Part shown: one piece after another, positions 52,918 through 62,702 of the stretch | Layout of the letters: the number at the start of each line of letters is the position of its first letter | Numbering within the stretch: the first letter of the stretch is position 1 | Origin: Zetaproteobacteria bacterium CG06_land_8_20_14_3_00_59_53 | GTDB taxonomy: Bacteria; Pseudomonadota; Zetaproteobacteria; Mariprofundales; Mariprofundaceae | NCBI GenBank assembly: GCA_002779605.1 | Contig: PEWE01000002.1 | Coordinates: forward strand, 186,001-250,000 | Direction: 5' to 3' | DNA length: 64,000 nt | Translations under genes and position numbers: made by a program | The notes under the pieces: model-generated | What the model saw: only the letters and a program-made list of their open reading frames with translations | The model's database searches: none | What the model was told of the DNA's origin: nothing

Positions 52918-55913
52918 GATGGCCTCCCGCCGACCAGAACCGGTCGTTCGAATACTTGTGGTGGATTGCATTCAACCGATTCATGTCCGTGCAGCCTGCC
53001 CAGACACTCGGACAGGCCCTGCCGGTCCATCTTGCTCAGCACAGTATGGAAGTGCCGTCGGTGCTCGACATCGTAGGCATCAGGCGGCGCGGAAGAGATA
53101 GCGATCACCGGCACGTCCGCCAACCGCGGCTGGCCACTGATCCATTCGGCCAGTTCGTAACCGTTCATGCGCGGCATCTCGATATCGGTCAGCACGACAT
53201 CGGGCACCTGACGGTCAAGGATCTCGCATGCCTCCTGTCCATCCCGGGCATACCAGACCTCGTAGGCCATGCTCTCCAGCACAGGGATCAGCATGGTGCG
53301 GAAAAATGGTGCATCCTCGGCGAACAGGATGGTTCTCCGGCCTTCCTCATGCGCATTACCGCCGGAGGTGAACCATTCAGGATCGGCAAGCCTGAGCAGT
53401 TCGAACACATCGATCACCTCGGTGGACTGCTCATGGATCACCGTGGTACCGAGGAACATATCCTCGCTGGATTTCATCTCGATGCGCAGCGGGGTTTGCA
53501 GGATATCCTCCACCTCATCGACATGCAGGCACATGCGCTTGCCGTTGTCGGCGATGATCAGGCAGCAATCCTCCTCCGTCTGCACCACTTCCCCGCCCAG
53601 AATGCGGTTCCAGCGCAGCACGGGAATCACATCGCCGCGATACTGCAACACCTCGCGACCGCCCGAGCGTTCAATGCTGCCCGGCGGCAGACTTTCAAGT
53701 CGCTCCACCAGCATCATCGGAATGGCATACAGCTGATTCAGGCCGCGGAACACTAACGTGTGCTGCATCTCCTCGCTGTCCACCCTGCCTCCGTCGAGCC
53801 CGGCCTCATCCTGTGCCAGCTCTGCTTCTGCGGACAATTTAAGCGACTGCACCACACCGTTGCACTCCAGAATAGGCACCACGCTGCCATCGCCCAGAAT
53901 GCTGCATCCGCCGAATACCGGCACATCACGGAAATGCATGCCCAGCGGCTTCACCACCAGTTCCTCGGAACCGATGATATCGTCCACCAGCAGCCCGATA
54001 CGGCGATTACCGGCGTGCACCACAACGATCGAACCACCCGCGTCATCCACGGCAGGCATACCGAGGCTGTCGGTCAGGCGCACCACCGGCAGCAGCTGGC
54101 CGCGCAAGCGGAAGAAGCGCTGCCCGGCGATAGCGCACCAGTGTTCCGAACCGGCATCTGCGGCAAGCAGTTCCTGCACGCTCATCTGCGGGATGGCGAA
54201 CATCTGGGATCCGGCGCTGACCAGCATGGCAGAGATGATGGCCATGGTCAGCGGGATGCGGATACGCAGCGTCGTGCCGTTACCCGGCACGCTGTGGATC
54301 TCCACGCTGCCGCCGGCCTTTTCGATGGCATTCTTCACCACATCCATGCCCACACCGCGACCGGAGATGTTGCTCACCTGCTTGGCTGTCGAGAGACCTG
54401 CATGGAAAATCAGTTGCAGGGCGGCAGCATCGCTCATGGCATCCGCCGCATCCTGCGTGAGCACACCCATATCCACGGCCTTGGCCTTGACGCGCGCGGC
54501 ATCGATGCCCGCACCGTCGTCGCGGATCACGATCAGGATCGAGCCCGCCTCCTGGGCTGCAGTCAGCGTCAATGTGCCGGTATCCGGTTTACCGTTCTGC
54601 ATGCGTTCGGACGGAAGCTCGATGCCATGATCGCAGCTGTTGCGGATGATATGCGTCAGCGGATCTTTCAGGGCTGCCAGAATGGTACGGTCCAGCTCGG
54701 TTTCCTGTCCCTCCATCTGCACATTGATCTTCTTGTTCAGCTGCCGGCCCATATCGCGCACGATGCGCGGCACCGTGCCCCAGATGGTCGAGATCGGCTG
54801 CATGCGGGTTTTCAGCAGGCGATCCTGCAGGCTTTCGGTGATGTGGTTGATATCGCGCGACAGCGGCACCAGCGACTTCATGACCTCGGCCGCATCCTGC
54901 ACCTGCATGGCGTGTCGCATGCCGCCACCGGCCCTGGACACCACCTGCAACAGACGGTTGCGTGTCAGCACCAGTTCGCCGACCTGGTTCATCAATTCAT
55001 CCAGCACAGCCACATCCACACGGATGGTTTCGGCGGCCTTGCCGGCCTGCGCTGTCTCCGGAGGTGTTTCCTGTACCCCGGCCTTTTTGGCCACGACTGC
55101 GGGTTTTTCAGTGGCCACAGATTTCGCAGGGGCTGCTGTTTCCTCGGATACCGGGGGTTTCCCGGAAGGGACTTCAGCGGATTCGCCGGTCTCCGGCGCT
55201 ACCCCCTCAGGCTTGTCGGGTGAAGGGTCCGGCTGCGCTCCAGTGGCCAGCGCGGCGAATTTCTTGGCCACGCCGAGCAACTTCAGTGCCTGCGGCGCGG
55301 CAATACCCGGCACCTCCTTGAGCACATTGAATCCTGCCTGCAACACGGCTTGCGGCGTACTCAAGCCGGCCCCGTCCAGCGCTCCGCGGATGACTTCGAA
55401 ATCATCCAGCCAGTCGCCTTCATCAGTGCTGCTTTGCACTATTTCCTGCTGTACTTCTGCGGGCTCGGCAGCCGCGACAACCCTCCCGGCCGGCGCTTCA
55501 TCGTCAACAGGCGCTCCCGCACCGCCACTCCCGATCAGACGCTCGGCAGCATTCAGCCTGCGGATCAGGGCACTGTGATCGACATCCGGCTCCTGTCGGT
55601 TGGCTTGCAGCTCATCGAGAATCACCTGGATCGCATCCGCACATTCAAGCAGCATGGAAACGATTTCGGGGGAAGCCGGATAGCGCGTCGAACGCATTTT
55701 CCCCAGCACGTTCTCACCGGCATGCGCCACCTTCTCAAGCTTCGTCAGGCCGATGAATCCGCAGCTTCCCTTGACGGTATGCACGGTACGGAAGATGGCA
55801 TCGAGCAGCTCCGTATCCTCAGACGCGGCTTCAAGGCTCATCAGTTGCTGTTCGATGGCCGCCATATTTTCATTACTTTCGACCAGAAACTCGCCGAGCA
55901 GTTCTTCATCCAT
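52914..55913 (-). CDS. cheA: hybrid chemotaxis histidine kinase CheA with second CheW-like domain and receiver
   Basis: 999-residue kinase. Order: Hpt domain with H45 in TVHTVKGSCGF, a Pro/Ala/Glu-rich linker (about 130-315), a dimer domain (VAVLDELMNQVGELVLTRN), HATPase (HIIRNSCDHGIELP, DDGAGIDAARVK, GRGVGMDVVKNAIEKAGG), one CheW-like domain (AIISAMLVSAGSQMFAIP), a second CheW-like domain (TLVFRGLNQLYAIPMMLVERL) and a C-terminal receiver with the Asp near 908 in VVLTDIEMPRMNG. GGAG precedes the ATG. Classical CheA has about 650-700 residues, so the second CheW and receiver are real additions. Confidence 0.94.
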   Translation of the reverse strand: MDEELLGEFLVESNENMAAIEQQLMSLEAASEDTELLDAIFRTVHTVKGSCGFIGLTKLEKVAHAGENVLGKMRSTRYPASPEIVSMLLECADAIQVILDELQANRQEPDVDHSALIRRLNAAERLIGSGGAGAPVDDEAPAGRVVAAAEPAEVQQEIVQSSTDEGDWLDDFEVIRGALDGAGLSTPQAVLQAGFNVLKEVPGIAAPQALKLLGVAKKFAALATGAQPDPSPDKPEGVAPETGESAEVPSGKPPVSEETAAPAKSVATEKPAVVAKKAGVQETPPETAQAGKAAETIRVDVAVLDELMNQVGELVLTRNRLLQVVSRAGGGMRHAMQVQDAAEVMKSLVPLSRDINHITESLQDRLLKTRMQPISTIWGTVPRIVRDMGRQLNKKINVQMEGQETELDRTILAALKDPLTHIIRNSCDHGIELPSERMQNGKPDTGTLTLTAAQEAGSILIVIRDDGAGIDAARVKAKAVDMGVLTQDAADAMSDAAALQLIFHAGLSTAKQVSNISGRGVGMDVVKNAIEKAGGSVEIHSVPGNGTTLRIRIPLTMAIISAMLVSAGSQMFAIPQMSVQELLAADAGSEHWCAIAGQRFFRLRGQLLPVVRLTDSLGMPAVDDAGGSIVVVHAGNRRIGLLVDDIIGSEELVVKPLGMHFRDVPVFGGCSILGDGSVVPILECNGVVQSLKLSAEAELAQDEAGLDGGRVDSEEMQHTLVFRGLNQLYAIPMMLVERLESLPPGSIERSGGREVLQYRGDVIPVLRWNRILGGEVVQTEEDCCLIIADNGKRMCLHVDEVEDILQTPLRIEMKSSEDMFLGTTVIHEQSTEVIDVFELLRLADPEWFTSGGNAHEEGRRTILFAEDAPFFRTMLIPVLESMAYEVWYARDGQEACEILDRQVPDVVLTDIEMPRMNGYELAEWISGQPRLADVPVIAISSAPPDAYDVEHRRHFHTVLSKMDRQGLSECLGRLHGHESVECNPPQVFERPVLVGGRPS

Positions 55914-55938
55914 GCTTCACTCCTTCACCAGGAACGCT

Positions 55939-56316
55939 TTAGAACAACATGCCGCCGACCATCTCGACCAGCGCATCCGGTTCGAAGGGCTTCACCAGCC
56001 AGGCCGAAATGCCTGCATCATGGCCCACCGATTTCTTTTCCTCGCCCGATTCGGTGGTCAGCATGACGATAGGCGTCTGCTCGTAGCCGGGCGTGGCGCG
56101 GATCGCCTGCACCATGCTCAATCCGTCCAGATTGGGCATGTTCAGATCGGTCAGAATCAGATCGAACGGGGTGGCGGCCGTCTGCACCTTGCTCAGCCCT
56201 TCGGCACCGTCACGCGCCTCCTCCACCTCGAACTCCACAGCCGCCAGCGTGCGCTTGACGGTGATTCTCACCATGGTCGAATCCTCGACCACCAGTATTC
56301 TCGGTGCTCCGCTCAT
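55939..56316 (-). CDS. chemotaxis response regulator CheY (second copy)
   Basis: 125-residue single receiver domain: VVEDSTMVR, the phospho-Asp in LILTDLNMPNLDG, the switch Thr in VMLTTES and VKPFEP. The form is that of CheY partners of hybrid CheA systems. The ATG at 56316 overlaps the stop of the channel-like gene (ATGA) and has AGGAG upstream; the longer frame to 56382 is discarded. The overlap ties its synthesis to that of the channel-like protein. Confidence 0.92.
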   Translation of the reverse strand: MSGAPRILVVEDSTMVRITVKRTLAAVEFEVEEARDGAEGLSKVQTAATPFDLILTDLNMPNLDGLSMVQAIRATPGYEQTPIVMLTTESGEEKKSVGHDAGISAWLVKPFEPDALVEMVGGMLF

Positions 56317-59300
56317 AGCTCGCTCCTCAGAACCTGACGTTCTTCTTCCATGACATAGCGTTTCTCGACTTCGTTCTTCCACAGCGGCTGGCCTTCCTTA
56401 GCCGCTGTTGCGGCCTGACCCCAGTCGTTCAGACAGGTTTCGACGTTCTTCAGCCTTTGCATCACCCGGTCGATCGCCTGGAAATCGGTCAGGGCCGCCA
56501 TGATGTCGTCGGCCAGTATCCCCTCCACATCACGGTCCATCGCATCGGTCAGCTTGATCAGGCCATCCTCGGTACTGGCATTGAGCAGGGCGAGCGCACC
56601 TTCCACCTGCTTCTTCAGTACCATGAGCAGCCGTTTATCGGCCGATTCCGGCCAGACTGAGCTTTGCATCACTTCACCCTCCTTGGCGATTTCTGTCGGC
56701 AAACCTTCTTCTATCAGGTGGTCTTCCGGCGGACTTTCTTCCTGTAAACGACCTGCATCCATCTCCTCAGCAGCCGTTTCCATCGTATCTTCAACCGCTA
56801 CTTCCGTTTCCACATGCGCATCTTCATGCAGCGGGCTTTCCGGCTCTTCCTGCTGCGGAGGTGTTTCATAAACGGGAGCAATGTCCGTGCCAGAAGCGGG
56901 AAGCTCCGCAGGCGGCACGCCACCATCTTCCTGTTTATCGGCGGAAACCGGCGAATCTTTTGCAACGGGTTGCACGGCAGGGATAGCTACCGGAACAGGG
57001 GGAGCAACTTGTTCGTCCGCTTTGTCGCGCAACACGCCTCTGCGACAGAACAGCAGGCTTGATGCATGCAGCGGCGCATCCATGGCCTCGGCGGGTGAGC
57101 CGCCCATCAGATGCATGCGGCTGCCGCTTTCATGCCCGCCCAGCGGGAAGATCGCATCGAGTATGCTGAACATGTCACGCCGTCCGGGCTCCGCATCGGG
57201 AAGCAGGTAAGCAGTGAGCATCCAGCCTCGTTTCCATGCCTCGCGATACACCTGCGACCAGCTTGGCGCACCGTCGGCGAACAGACGCTGCACCGCGACA
57301 TCCTCGATGATCACCGCATCGCCGAGCACCACCTGCATGAAATCGTAGGCCACAGTATCCTGCCTGAGATGCTCCGGGCGGGCATGATGCAGCACGCGAC
57401 TGAGCAGTTGGCGTGCCATGAATACATCATGGAAGCTGTCCGGCGAACCGACATCGATATCCAGCCGCGAATATCTCCGGGCTGCGCTGCGCAGTGACGG
57501 CACATTCGCCGCATCGCGCGGCAGCACCATCAGCTTCGGCGGCGTCCACCATTTCACCCTGGACTTGCGGGCATCGAGCATGCGCGCCACTTCATGGAAC
57601 CACATCTCCAACAGCGAGTCTTCACCGCCTGCCGCATCCTCAGGATACAGCATGATGACCTTGCACCCCTTGAGGTAAGGCATCAGCACCTCGGCACTGA
57701 AGCCGTACCATGGCAGCACATTGGCTTCCAGCTCGCAGCCGGTGCGCGCTGCAGCCCGTTCGGCAGCCGCCTGCATGCGTTGCTCGCGCAACCGCAAGCT
57801 GTTTTCATCGCCCGGGAAGAGCACATGCACCGCCAGTTTGTGATGCCGCTCGGCCATCTCCTCCATCATGGCCGGCAGTCCGTCGTGCCAGCCCATGAAG
57901 ATGATGTTGATATCCCACGTCTCGGGCCAGTTGAAATCCTTCAGAGCCGGCTTTCCCTGCCGGACAGCGGCTTCACCGGCACCCATCGCATGGCGCATGG
58001 CGGAGGGCCAGAGCAAGGGGTCGCGACCGATACCCACTACATCCGTCAGCCTCAATCCCTCTGCAAAATCCCCCATGTCACCGAACAGGCGGAACTCGCC
58101 ATCTTCGCTGCGCCCGGCGAGAAGATTGATGCCCTGCTCGAAGCAGCGCGTCAGCCAGTACTCCAGCGGCACCCGTTGCCCGTCATGCTCCAGCATCGGG
58201 CCAGAGGCATCACCATGCACTGTGACATCCCAGGCCACGGCATACAGGCCCGGCTCGCCGTTGACCACATCGAGCATGCGCGCGCCGAGTTCAGGCATAT
58301 GCACGCAGTGATGCATCTGGTAAAGCATGCGGGCCTTGAGCGATGCCGAATCGAGCACATCCATGCCCAGAGAATCACGGTACACCCCGAGGATATCTTC
58401 GGGCAGTGCTGCATCGCAGACCACCACGCCTGGAGAATCCTCCGCTTCAGGCAACGCGCCATCCCTGATCAGCGCATGCATATCGGCGATCGAAGTACGG
58501 TCCTGCCAGCCGCTGTAGCGCGACTGGAACACGAAGGAAAATCGCACGCCCGACAAGCGGAAGCGGCGCATCAGTCCGCGCTCACCTCTTTCTGCCTGAC
58601 GTACCGCCAGCCAGCGACCGATGGATCGCGCCCCGCTACCCACCGGCCCGAAGAATATCCATGCCGAGGCGAAGGAACGCCGCATGCGGGCGCACATCTG
58701 ATCGAACACACGCAGTACCGGCATCGCCTGCTTGCTCCAGCCTGCCACCAGCAGGGATTCGCGCGCCGAGAGCGGGCTGTTGGCAAGTTGCTCAAGCAGG
58801 AAATGCATGACATTCGAACCCAGCCCGACGAACAGCGCGAAAAAGAACACACCGGACAACACGATGCCCATGGTGACCAGCGCCAGCATCGGTGAAAATG
58901 CATCCGCCGGGGCATTGCCCGGATCGAGCAGGAATCGGAAGCTGTACAGGATCACCTGCCAGGGGGCGTAATCGGCAGCGTTGTTCACATCATCCCCGCT
59001 CAAGTCCATGCCGGGATACAGATACAGCACGGCGACGGCGGTGAGCGCCATCAGCAGCACGAACACCCCGGCCAGCATGGCCAACTCCTTGCGCACCTCA
59101 TCCAGGCTTCCCACCTTGAGCAGTGCCGCCCAGAGATTACCCATCGGATTGAGCATCACCAGAAAACGTACGGCTCTGAGCAGCGCCCAGCCCGGCGAAA
59201 GCACGGGAAGCACACCAAGCAGCGCACAACTGGTCAGCAGATCAAGGCCTGCAAAACCCAACTCGGCTCGCCTGCGCGTGCCGTCTTCCAGCGTGTGTAT

Positions 59301-60155
59301 CAGGGCAACTCCACGGCATGCCGCTTCCAGAATCAACACCATGCCGGCGAACAGGGCGATATCCGGCATCAGTACGGCCAGCGCCGCCAGCGTCAGCACG
59401 CCCATCGCATAGGGCATCGAATAGATCAGGGTCTCGTAGGTCAGGAAGCGGAAGATGCGCAGCATGCGCAGCATGTACATGCCGCGCAACAGACGGGCCA
59501 GACGAAGGTACATTCCGCCTGCCAGCACCCCTGCCGGCTGCATGACTGCGAATAACAAACTGAGCGTGGCGATGGCATCGAGCAGCAGGAAGCCCAGTTC
59601 GGCACGATTGGCGAACTGCCGCTCGCGCTGCAACCAGAAGCGCAGGCCCAGTTCCACAGTGAAGAATACCGCCAGAGATGCGAGCAACACGGCATAGTGC
59701 TCGAAGGCGCAAAGACCGAGTGCCACCACGATCAGCACGGCATAGCGCGGATGCGAGAACACCCGTTCGCCGAGCAGCAGCCACTCGCGCCGGGTCCGCG
59801 TCAATCCATGCGTCCCGCCCGCTTCGTCCGCAAGCGGAACGCTGATGGCTGCATCCGCCACAGCTGCGGAGGCCACCACGGAATGCTTTGCTGCAGCTTG
59901 AGTGCCTTCAGTGTCGCTTGTGGCTGCGGCCGGCGACGCAGGCGGTGGTCTTGCAGCACCGGTCGCAGCAGGCTGTCCGGTGTCAGTTTCTTCAGCGACT
60001 GTTTTCTCAGAATCAGGCTGTTCAACAGCGGTTTGCTCAGGGATAAGATGCTCAGTAACGGGTTGTTCGCAACCGCTCATTTCAGAATCAGCCGGACTTG
60101 TAACCTCCGATTCCGGTAGCGGTTCATCCCCTGTCGCTGACGAATCCGTGCGCAC
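56313..60155 (-). CDS. dual voltage-sensor-like, CASTOR/POLLUX-like ion channel protein with acidic tail, in che operon
   Basis: 1280 residues from a GTG with AGGAGG seven bases before it. Order: acidic, low-complexity N-terminus (1-115). First helix bundle (135-240) with an S4-like helix, arginines at 218, 221, 224, 230, 233 and 236. Second bundle (245-345) repeating the RAELGF..LD segment (RAELGFLLLD at 184-193, RAELGFAGLD at 296-305). Pore-like helix-loop-helix (357-457). Cytoplasmic LLVAGWSKQAMPVLRVF (468-484) and IIFMGWHDGLPAMMEEM (751-767), both like the RCK-type motifs of CASTOR/POLLUX channels. Glu/Pro linker (1041-1168). Helical end (1169-1280). It lies between a receptor and cheY, overlapping the latter. 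Family assignment is from motif memory; ion and gating are unknown. Confidence 0.7.
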   Translation of the reverse strand: MRTDSSATGDEPLPESEVTSPADSEMSGCEQPVTEHLIPEQTAVEQPDSEKTVAEETDTGQPAATGAARPPPASPAAATSDTEGTQAAAKHSVVASAAVADAAISVPLADEAGGTHGLTRTRREWLLLGERVFSHPRYAVLIVVALGLCAFEHYAVLLASLAVFFTVELGLRFWLQRERQFANRAELGFLLLDAIATLSLLFAVMQPAGVLAGGMYLRLARLLRGMYMLRMLRIFRFLTYETLIYSMPYAMGVLTLAALAVLMPDIALFAGMVLILEAACRGVALIHTLEDGTRRRAELGFAGLDLLTSCALLGVLPVLSPGWALLRAVRFLVMLNPMGNLWAALLKVGSLDEVRKELAMLAGVFVLLMALTAVAVLYLYPGMDLSGDDVNNAADYAPWQVILYSFRFLLDPGNAPADAFSPMLALVTMGIVLSGVFFFALFVGLGSNVMHFLLEQLANSPLSARESLLVAGWSKQAMPVLRVFDQMCARMRRSFASAWIFFGPVGSGARSIGRWLAVRQAERGERGLMRRFRLSGVRFSFVFQSRYSGWQDRTSIADMHALIRDGALPEAEDSPGVVVCDAALPEDILGVYRDSLGMDVLDSASLKARMLYQMHHCVHMPELGARMLDVVNGEPGLYAVAWDVTVHGDASGPMLEHDGQRVPLEYWLTRCFEQGINLLAGRSEDGEFRLFGDMGDFAEGLRLTDVVGIGRDPLLWPSAMRHAMGAGEAAVRQGKPALKDFNWPETWDINIIFMGWHDGLPAMMEEMAERHHKLAVHVLFPGDENSLRLREQRMQAAAERAAARTGCELEANVLPWYGFSAEVLMPYLKGCKVIMLYPEDAAGGEDSLLEMWFHEVARMLDARKSRVKWWTPPKLMVLPRDAANVPSLRSAARRYSRLDIDVGSPDSFHDVFMARQLLSRVLHHARPEHLRQDTVAYDFMQVVLGDAVIIEDVAVQRLFADGAPSWSQVYREAWKRGWMLTAYLLPDAEPGRRDMFSILDAIFPLGGHESGSRMHLMGGSPAEAMDAPLHASSLLFCRRGVLRDKADEQVAPPVPVAIPAVQPVAKDSPVSADKQEDGGVPPAELPASGTDIAPVYETPPQQEEPESPLHEDAHVETEVAVEDTMETAAEEMDAGRLQEESPPEDHLIEEGLPTEIAKEGEVMQSSVWPESADKRLLMVLKKQVEGALALLNASTEDGLIKLTDAMDRDVEGILADDIMAALTDFQAIDRVMQRLKNVETCLNDWGQAATAAKEGQPLWKNEVEKRYVMEEERQVLRSEL

Positions 60156-60166
60156 GGCAGAGCCTC

Positions 60167-62440
60167 CTACCGGCGCAATGACCCTAAAAAATCAGTCACG
60201 CGCTGATTCAGATTCTCGGACTTCGCCCGCATTTCAACTGAGACATCGAGCACCTCGTTGGCAGCCCTTCCTGTATCCGCGGCCGCTTCCTGAACGCCGC
60301 CGATGGCTTCGGTCACATTATGTGTGGCCTCGCTGGCATACTGGGCGCTCTGTGCAATCTCCCGTGTCGCCTGATTCTGCTCATCGGCTGCAGCCGAGAT
60401 CATTCTGTTGATCTCGTTCATCTTGCCGATGACATCGCCGACATGCGCAATCGCTTCGGCAGCCTGCTTGCTCTCCGACTGGATGCCGGAAATCTGCTGC
60501 GAGATGCGTTCGGTGGCCTGAGCTGTCTGATTGGCAAGCTCTTTCACCTCGCCCGCCACAACGGCAAATCCACGTCCTGCATCACCCGCACGCGCCGCCT
60601 CGATGCTGGCATTGAGTGCCAGCAGATTGGTCTGCTCGGCAATATCGGTAATCACCTGAATCACATCACCGATCTCCTGAGAAGCCTGCGCCAGCTTCTG
60701 CATGATTGTATTGCTCTTTTCCGCCTCCTGCGCTGCATTACCAGACATGTGTACTGCATCGCCCACCTGCCGGGTGATCTCGGCAATTGAAGCGGACAAT
60801 TCCTCGGCCGCACTGGCCACAGTTGCCACATTATGCGCCGCCTCGTTCACATTTTCGGTTACAGCATTGGCCTGCGCCGTGGATTCCTCCGCCATCGAGG
60901 ACAGTGTTTCCGAGGAAGCCTGCATCTGCCCGCTGGAAGTGATGAGCTCCTGAACCAGGCCGCCGATATGGCTCTCGAAGGCTGCGGACAGCTCAACCTC
61001 CTCAGTGATATCATCCCATTGCACAAGGATTTTGTCCCATTCGCCACAAGCATTATCCAGAGCAAATGCAGAGAACCGGATGTACCTGTCGTCCGCCTTG
61101 AATTGCGATGTTGCAGGAAGATTGGATCTGTCGGCCAGAAACTGCCGTTGATGAGCCGGATTTTTATGGAAAATATCGATGTTCTTGCCAACCAGATCAT
61201 CCGATTTGCAAGGCAGAAATCCTTCAATACGCTTGAATATTTTCCGGGCCGACGGATTGAGATACTGAATGGTCAGTGTTTCCGTATCGGCCATCATCAC
61301 CGCCTGGGGAAGCAATTCGGTCACCTGACCAAGCGTGAATGCCTTCTCCACACTTAACTTCAGCTTCTCGCACGAATCGACAAGCTTGTTTACAATTCCT
61401 GCCATGCGCACATCGGATATATCCACCGAAACATCGCCCTCATCCAGTGCATCCAGCGCAAGCACAATCCTCTGCAGAGGTCTCAGAATCGTTTGGGCAA
61501 TCCACTGCATCAGTGCAACACATACAACCAGAATAAGAATCAGCATCAGCCAGTAAATCCATTTCGATGAAGAGTGAACTGCAACCGACTGGGCGCCATA
61601 ACCATCCATCAGGCTGGCGAGACTGGAATCTAGCGCCTTGAGCGATGGCATCAGATTGTCGGAATGGTGCTCCTGCAATTTCGCTGATTTATCGAGCATT
61701 TCGCGACTGGTGACAAGATAAGCCATGAACCCACCCTTATATGCGCTCATTTCCTCTGCAATTCCGCGCTTGGCAGGGCGGCTCAACGGGGATGCTTCAA
61801 GAAGCTTGTTAAATTTGGAAATTTCCGCTTCCCATGCTACAACGTTCTCCGGCTTGCCGCGCAGCATGTAATCCTTCTCGTGGCGACGGAAATTCAGCAT
61901 GGAAATGATCAGATCATCCCTGCCTGCTTGCCTGATCTTCGCCTCGACCGAATGCACTGCAGTGCGCAATACACCCCTCTGCCCTTCGCTTTCGCTAAGC
62001 CCCAGCTTGATACGATCGGATTTCACCGTCTCCCATATTCCGGCAATCAAGGCCAATTCGCGACCGATCGCTTCTGAAGCAGTGCGTGAGGATGCATCCA
62101 GCAGTTCACCCGTAAGCTTGCGGTTAATCTCTTGCGCGCTCGCCAGCAAGTCCGTGACTTTCTCGCCAGTCTGAGAGTCACCATTGACAAAAACCTGTGT
62201 GAACGGGCCGATCATTCCTGATATGCCGTAAAGGTTATCCAGATCTTCCATGTGATTCGCGGACTTTGCATCCAACGAATCGATGGCCTCAAGATTGTAC
62301 AACGTCAACTGGTATACGGTGCCGACAGCCAGCATTCCCAGAGCGACAAGCCCTGATATAAGCCAGAACCTTTGCCTTATACTGACCTTCTCAAATCCTA
62401 TTAATGGGGCATGAAGCTCCGTCTGCATGTTATCGCCCAT
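60167..62440 (-). CDS. methyl-accepting chemotaxis protein, membrane type with HAMP and PAS
   Basis: 757-residue transmembrane receptor. TM1 lies at about 22-42, then a long periplasmic helical domain of the HBM type (note NFRRHEKDYMLRGKPENV), TM2 at about 303-325 (WIYWLMLILILVVCVALMQWI), HAMP, a PAS-like domain (about 385-490: LPQAVMMADTETLTIQYLNPSA, WDDITEEVE) and the signalling hairpin ([24 protein letters not shown]). The ATG at 62440 has GGAGG upstream; the open frame to 62572 is probably leader. It is the first gene of the che operon and probably supplies the main input. HBM domains bind small acids in known cases. Confidence 0.92.
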   Translation of the reverse strand: MGDNMQTELHAPLIGFEKVSIRQRFWLISGLVALGMLAVGTVYQLTLYNLEAIDSLDAKSANHMEDLDNLYGISGMIGPFTQVFVNGDSQTGEKVTDLLASAQEINRKLTGELLDASSRTASEAIGRELALIAGIWETVKSDRIKLGLSESEGQRGVLRTAVHSVEAKIRQAGRDDLIISMLNFRRHEKDYMLRGKPENVVAWEAEISKFNKLLEASPLSRPAKRGIAEEMSAYKGGFMAYLVTSREMLDKSAKLQEHHSDNLMPSLKALDSSLASLMDGYGAQSVAVHSSSKWIYWLMLILILVVCVALMQWIAQTILRPLQRIVLALDALDEGDVSVDISDVRMAGIVNKLVDSCEKLKLSVEKAFTLGQVTELLPQAVMMADTETLTIQYLNPSARKIFKRIEGFLPCKSDDLVGKNIDIFHKNPAHQRQFLADRSNLPATSQFKADDRYIRFSAFALDNACGEWDKILVQWDDITEEVELSAAFESHIGGLVQELITSSGQMQASSETLSSMAEESTAQANAVTENVNEAAHNVATVASAAEELSASIAEITRQVGDAVHMSGNAAQEAEKSNTIMQKLAQASQEIGDVIQVITDIAEQTNLLALNASIEAARAGDAGRGFAVVAGEVKELANQTAQATERISQQISGIQSESKQAAEAIAHVGDVIGKMNEINRMISAAADEQNQATREIAQSAQYASEATHNVTEAIGGVQEAAADTGRAANEVLDVSVEMRAKSENLNQRVTDFLGSLRR

Positions 62441-62650
62441 GATGCTCGCCTCCAGGAATGTATACCGATCAGCCCGGAAACGGGCCAACCGGTCATCTAT
62501 CGGCAGACACAGAGCAAATATTAGGCCACAGAAACAAATCGATGACGGATTGAAGATATGCTTCAGAAACAAAGCCCGGATAAGATGCAGCTGCTTCCCA
62601 TGGGGAAACCTTTTGACAGGATAAATCGAAGCTTTGACACAGGTAGGAAA

Positions 62651-62684
62651 AGAAAAACCCGGCTATGCGTTGCATAGCCGGGTT
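62651..62684 (-). terminator. terminator of tRNA-Glu
   Basis: AACCCGGCTATGC (62656-62668) and GCATAGCCGGGTT (62672-62684) form a 13-bp perfect stem with a three-base loop. On the - strand it is followed by TTTCTTTTCC, a T-rich tail. It lies 18 bases beyond the tRNA 3' end. Confidence 0.9.
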
Positions 62685-62702
62685 GATCAGAGCCAGTAAA
62701 GA

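Noticed and set aside
53760-55223. Long + strand ORFs opposite cheA (up to 487 codons)
   Set aside because: Shadow frames from GC-rich codon use; histidine- and arginine-rich, with no domain, opposite an intact cheA.
62441-62650. c-di-GMP (GEMM) riboswitch or sigma-28 promoter before the che operon
   Set aside because: Only a small TTCCC/GGGAA hairpin is seen; the GEMM core and a clear TAAA-N15-GCCGATAA promoter are missing.
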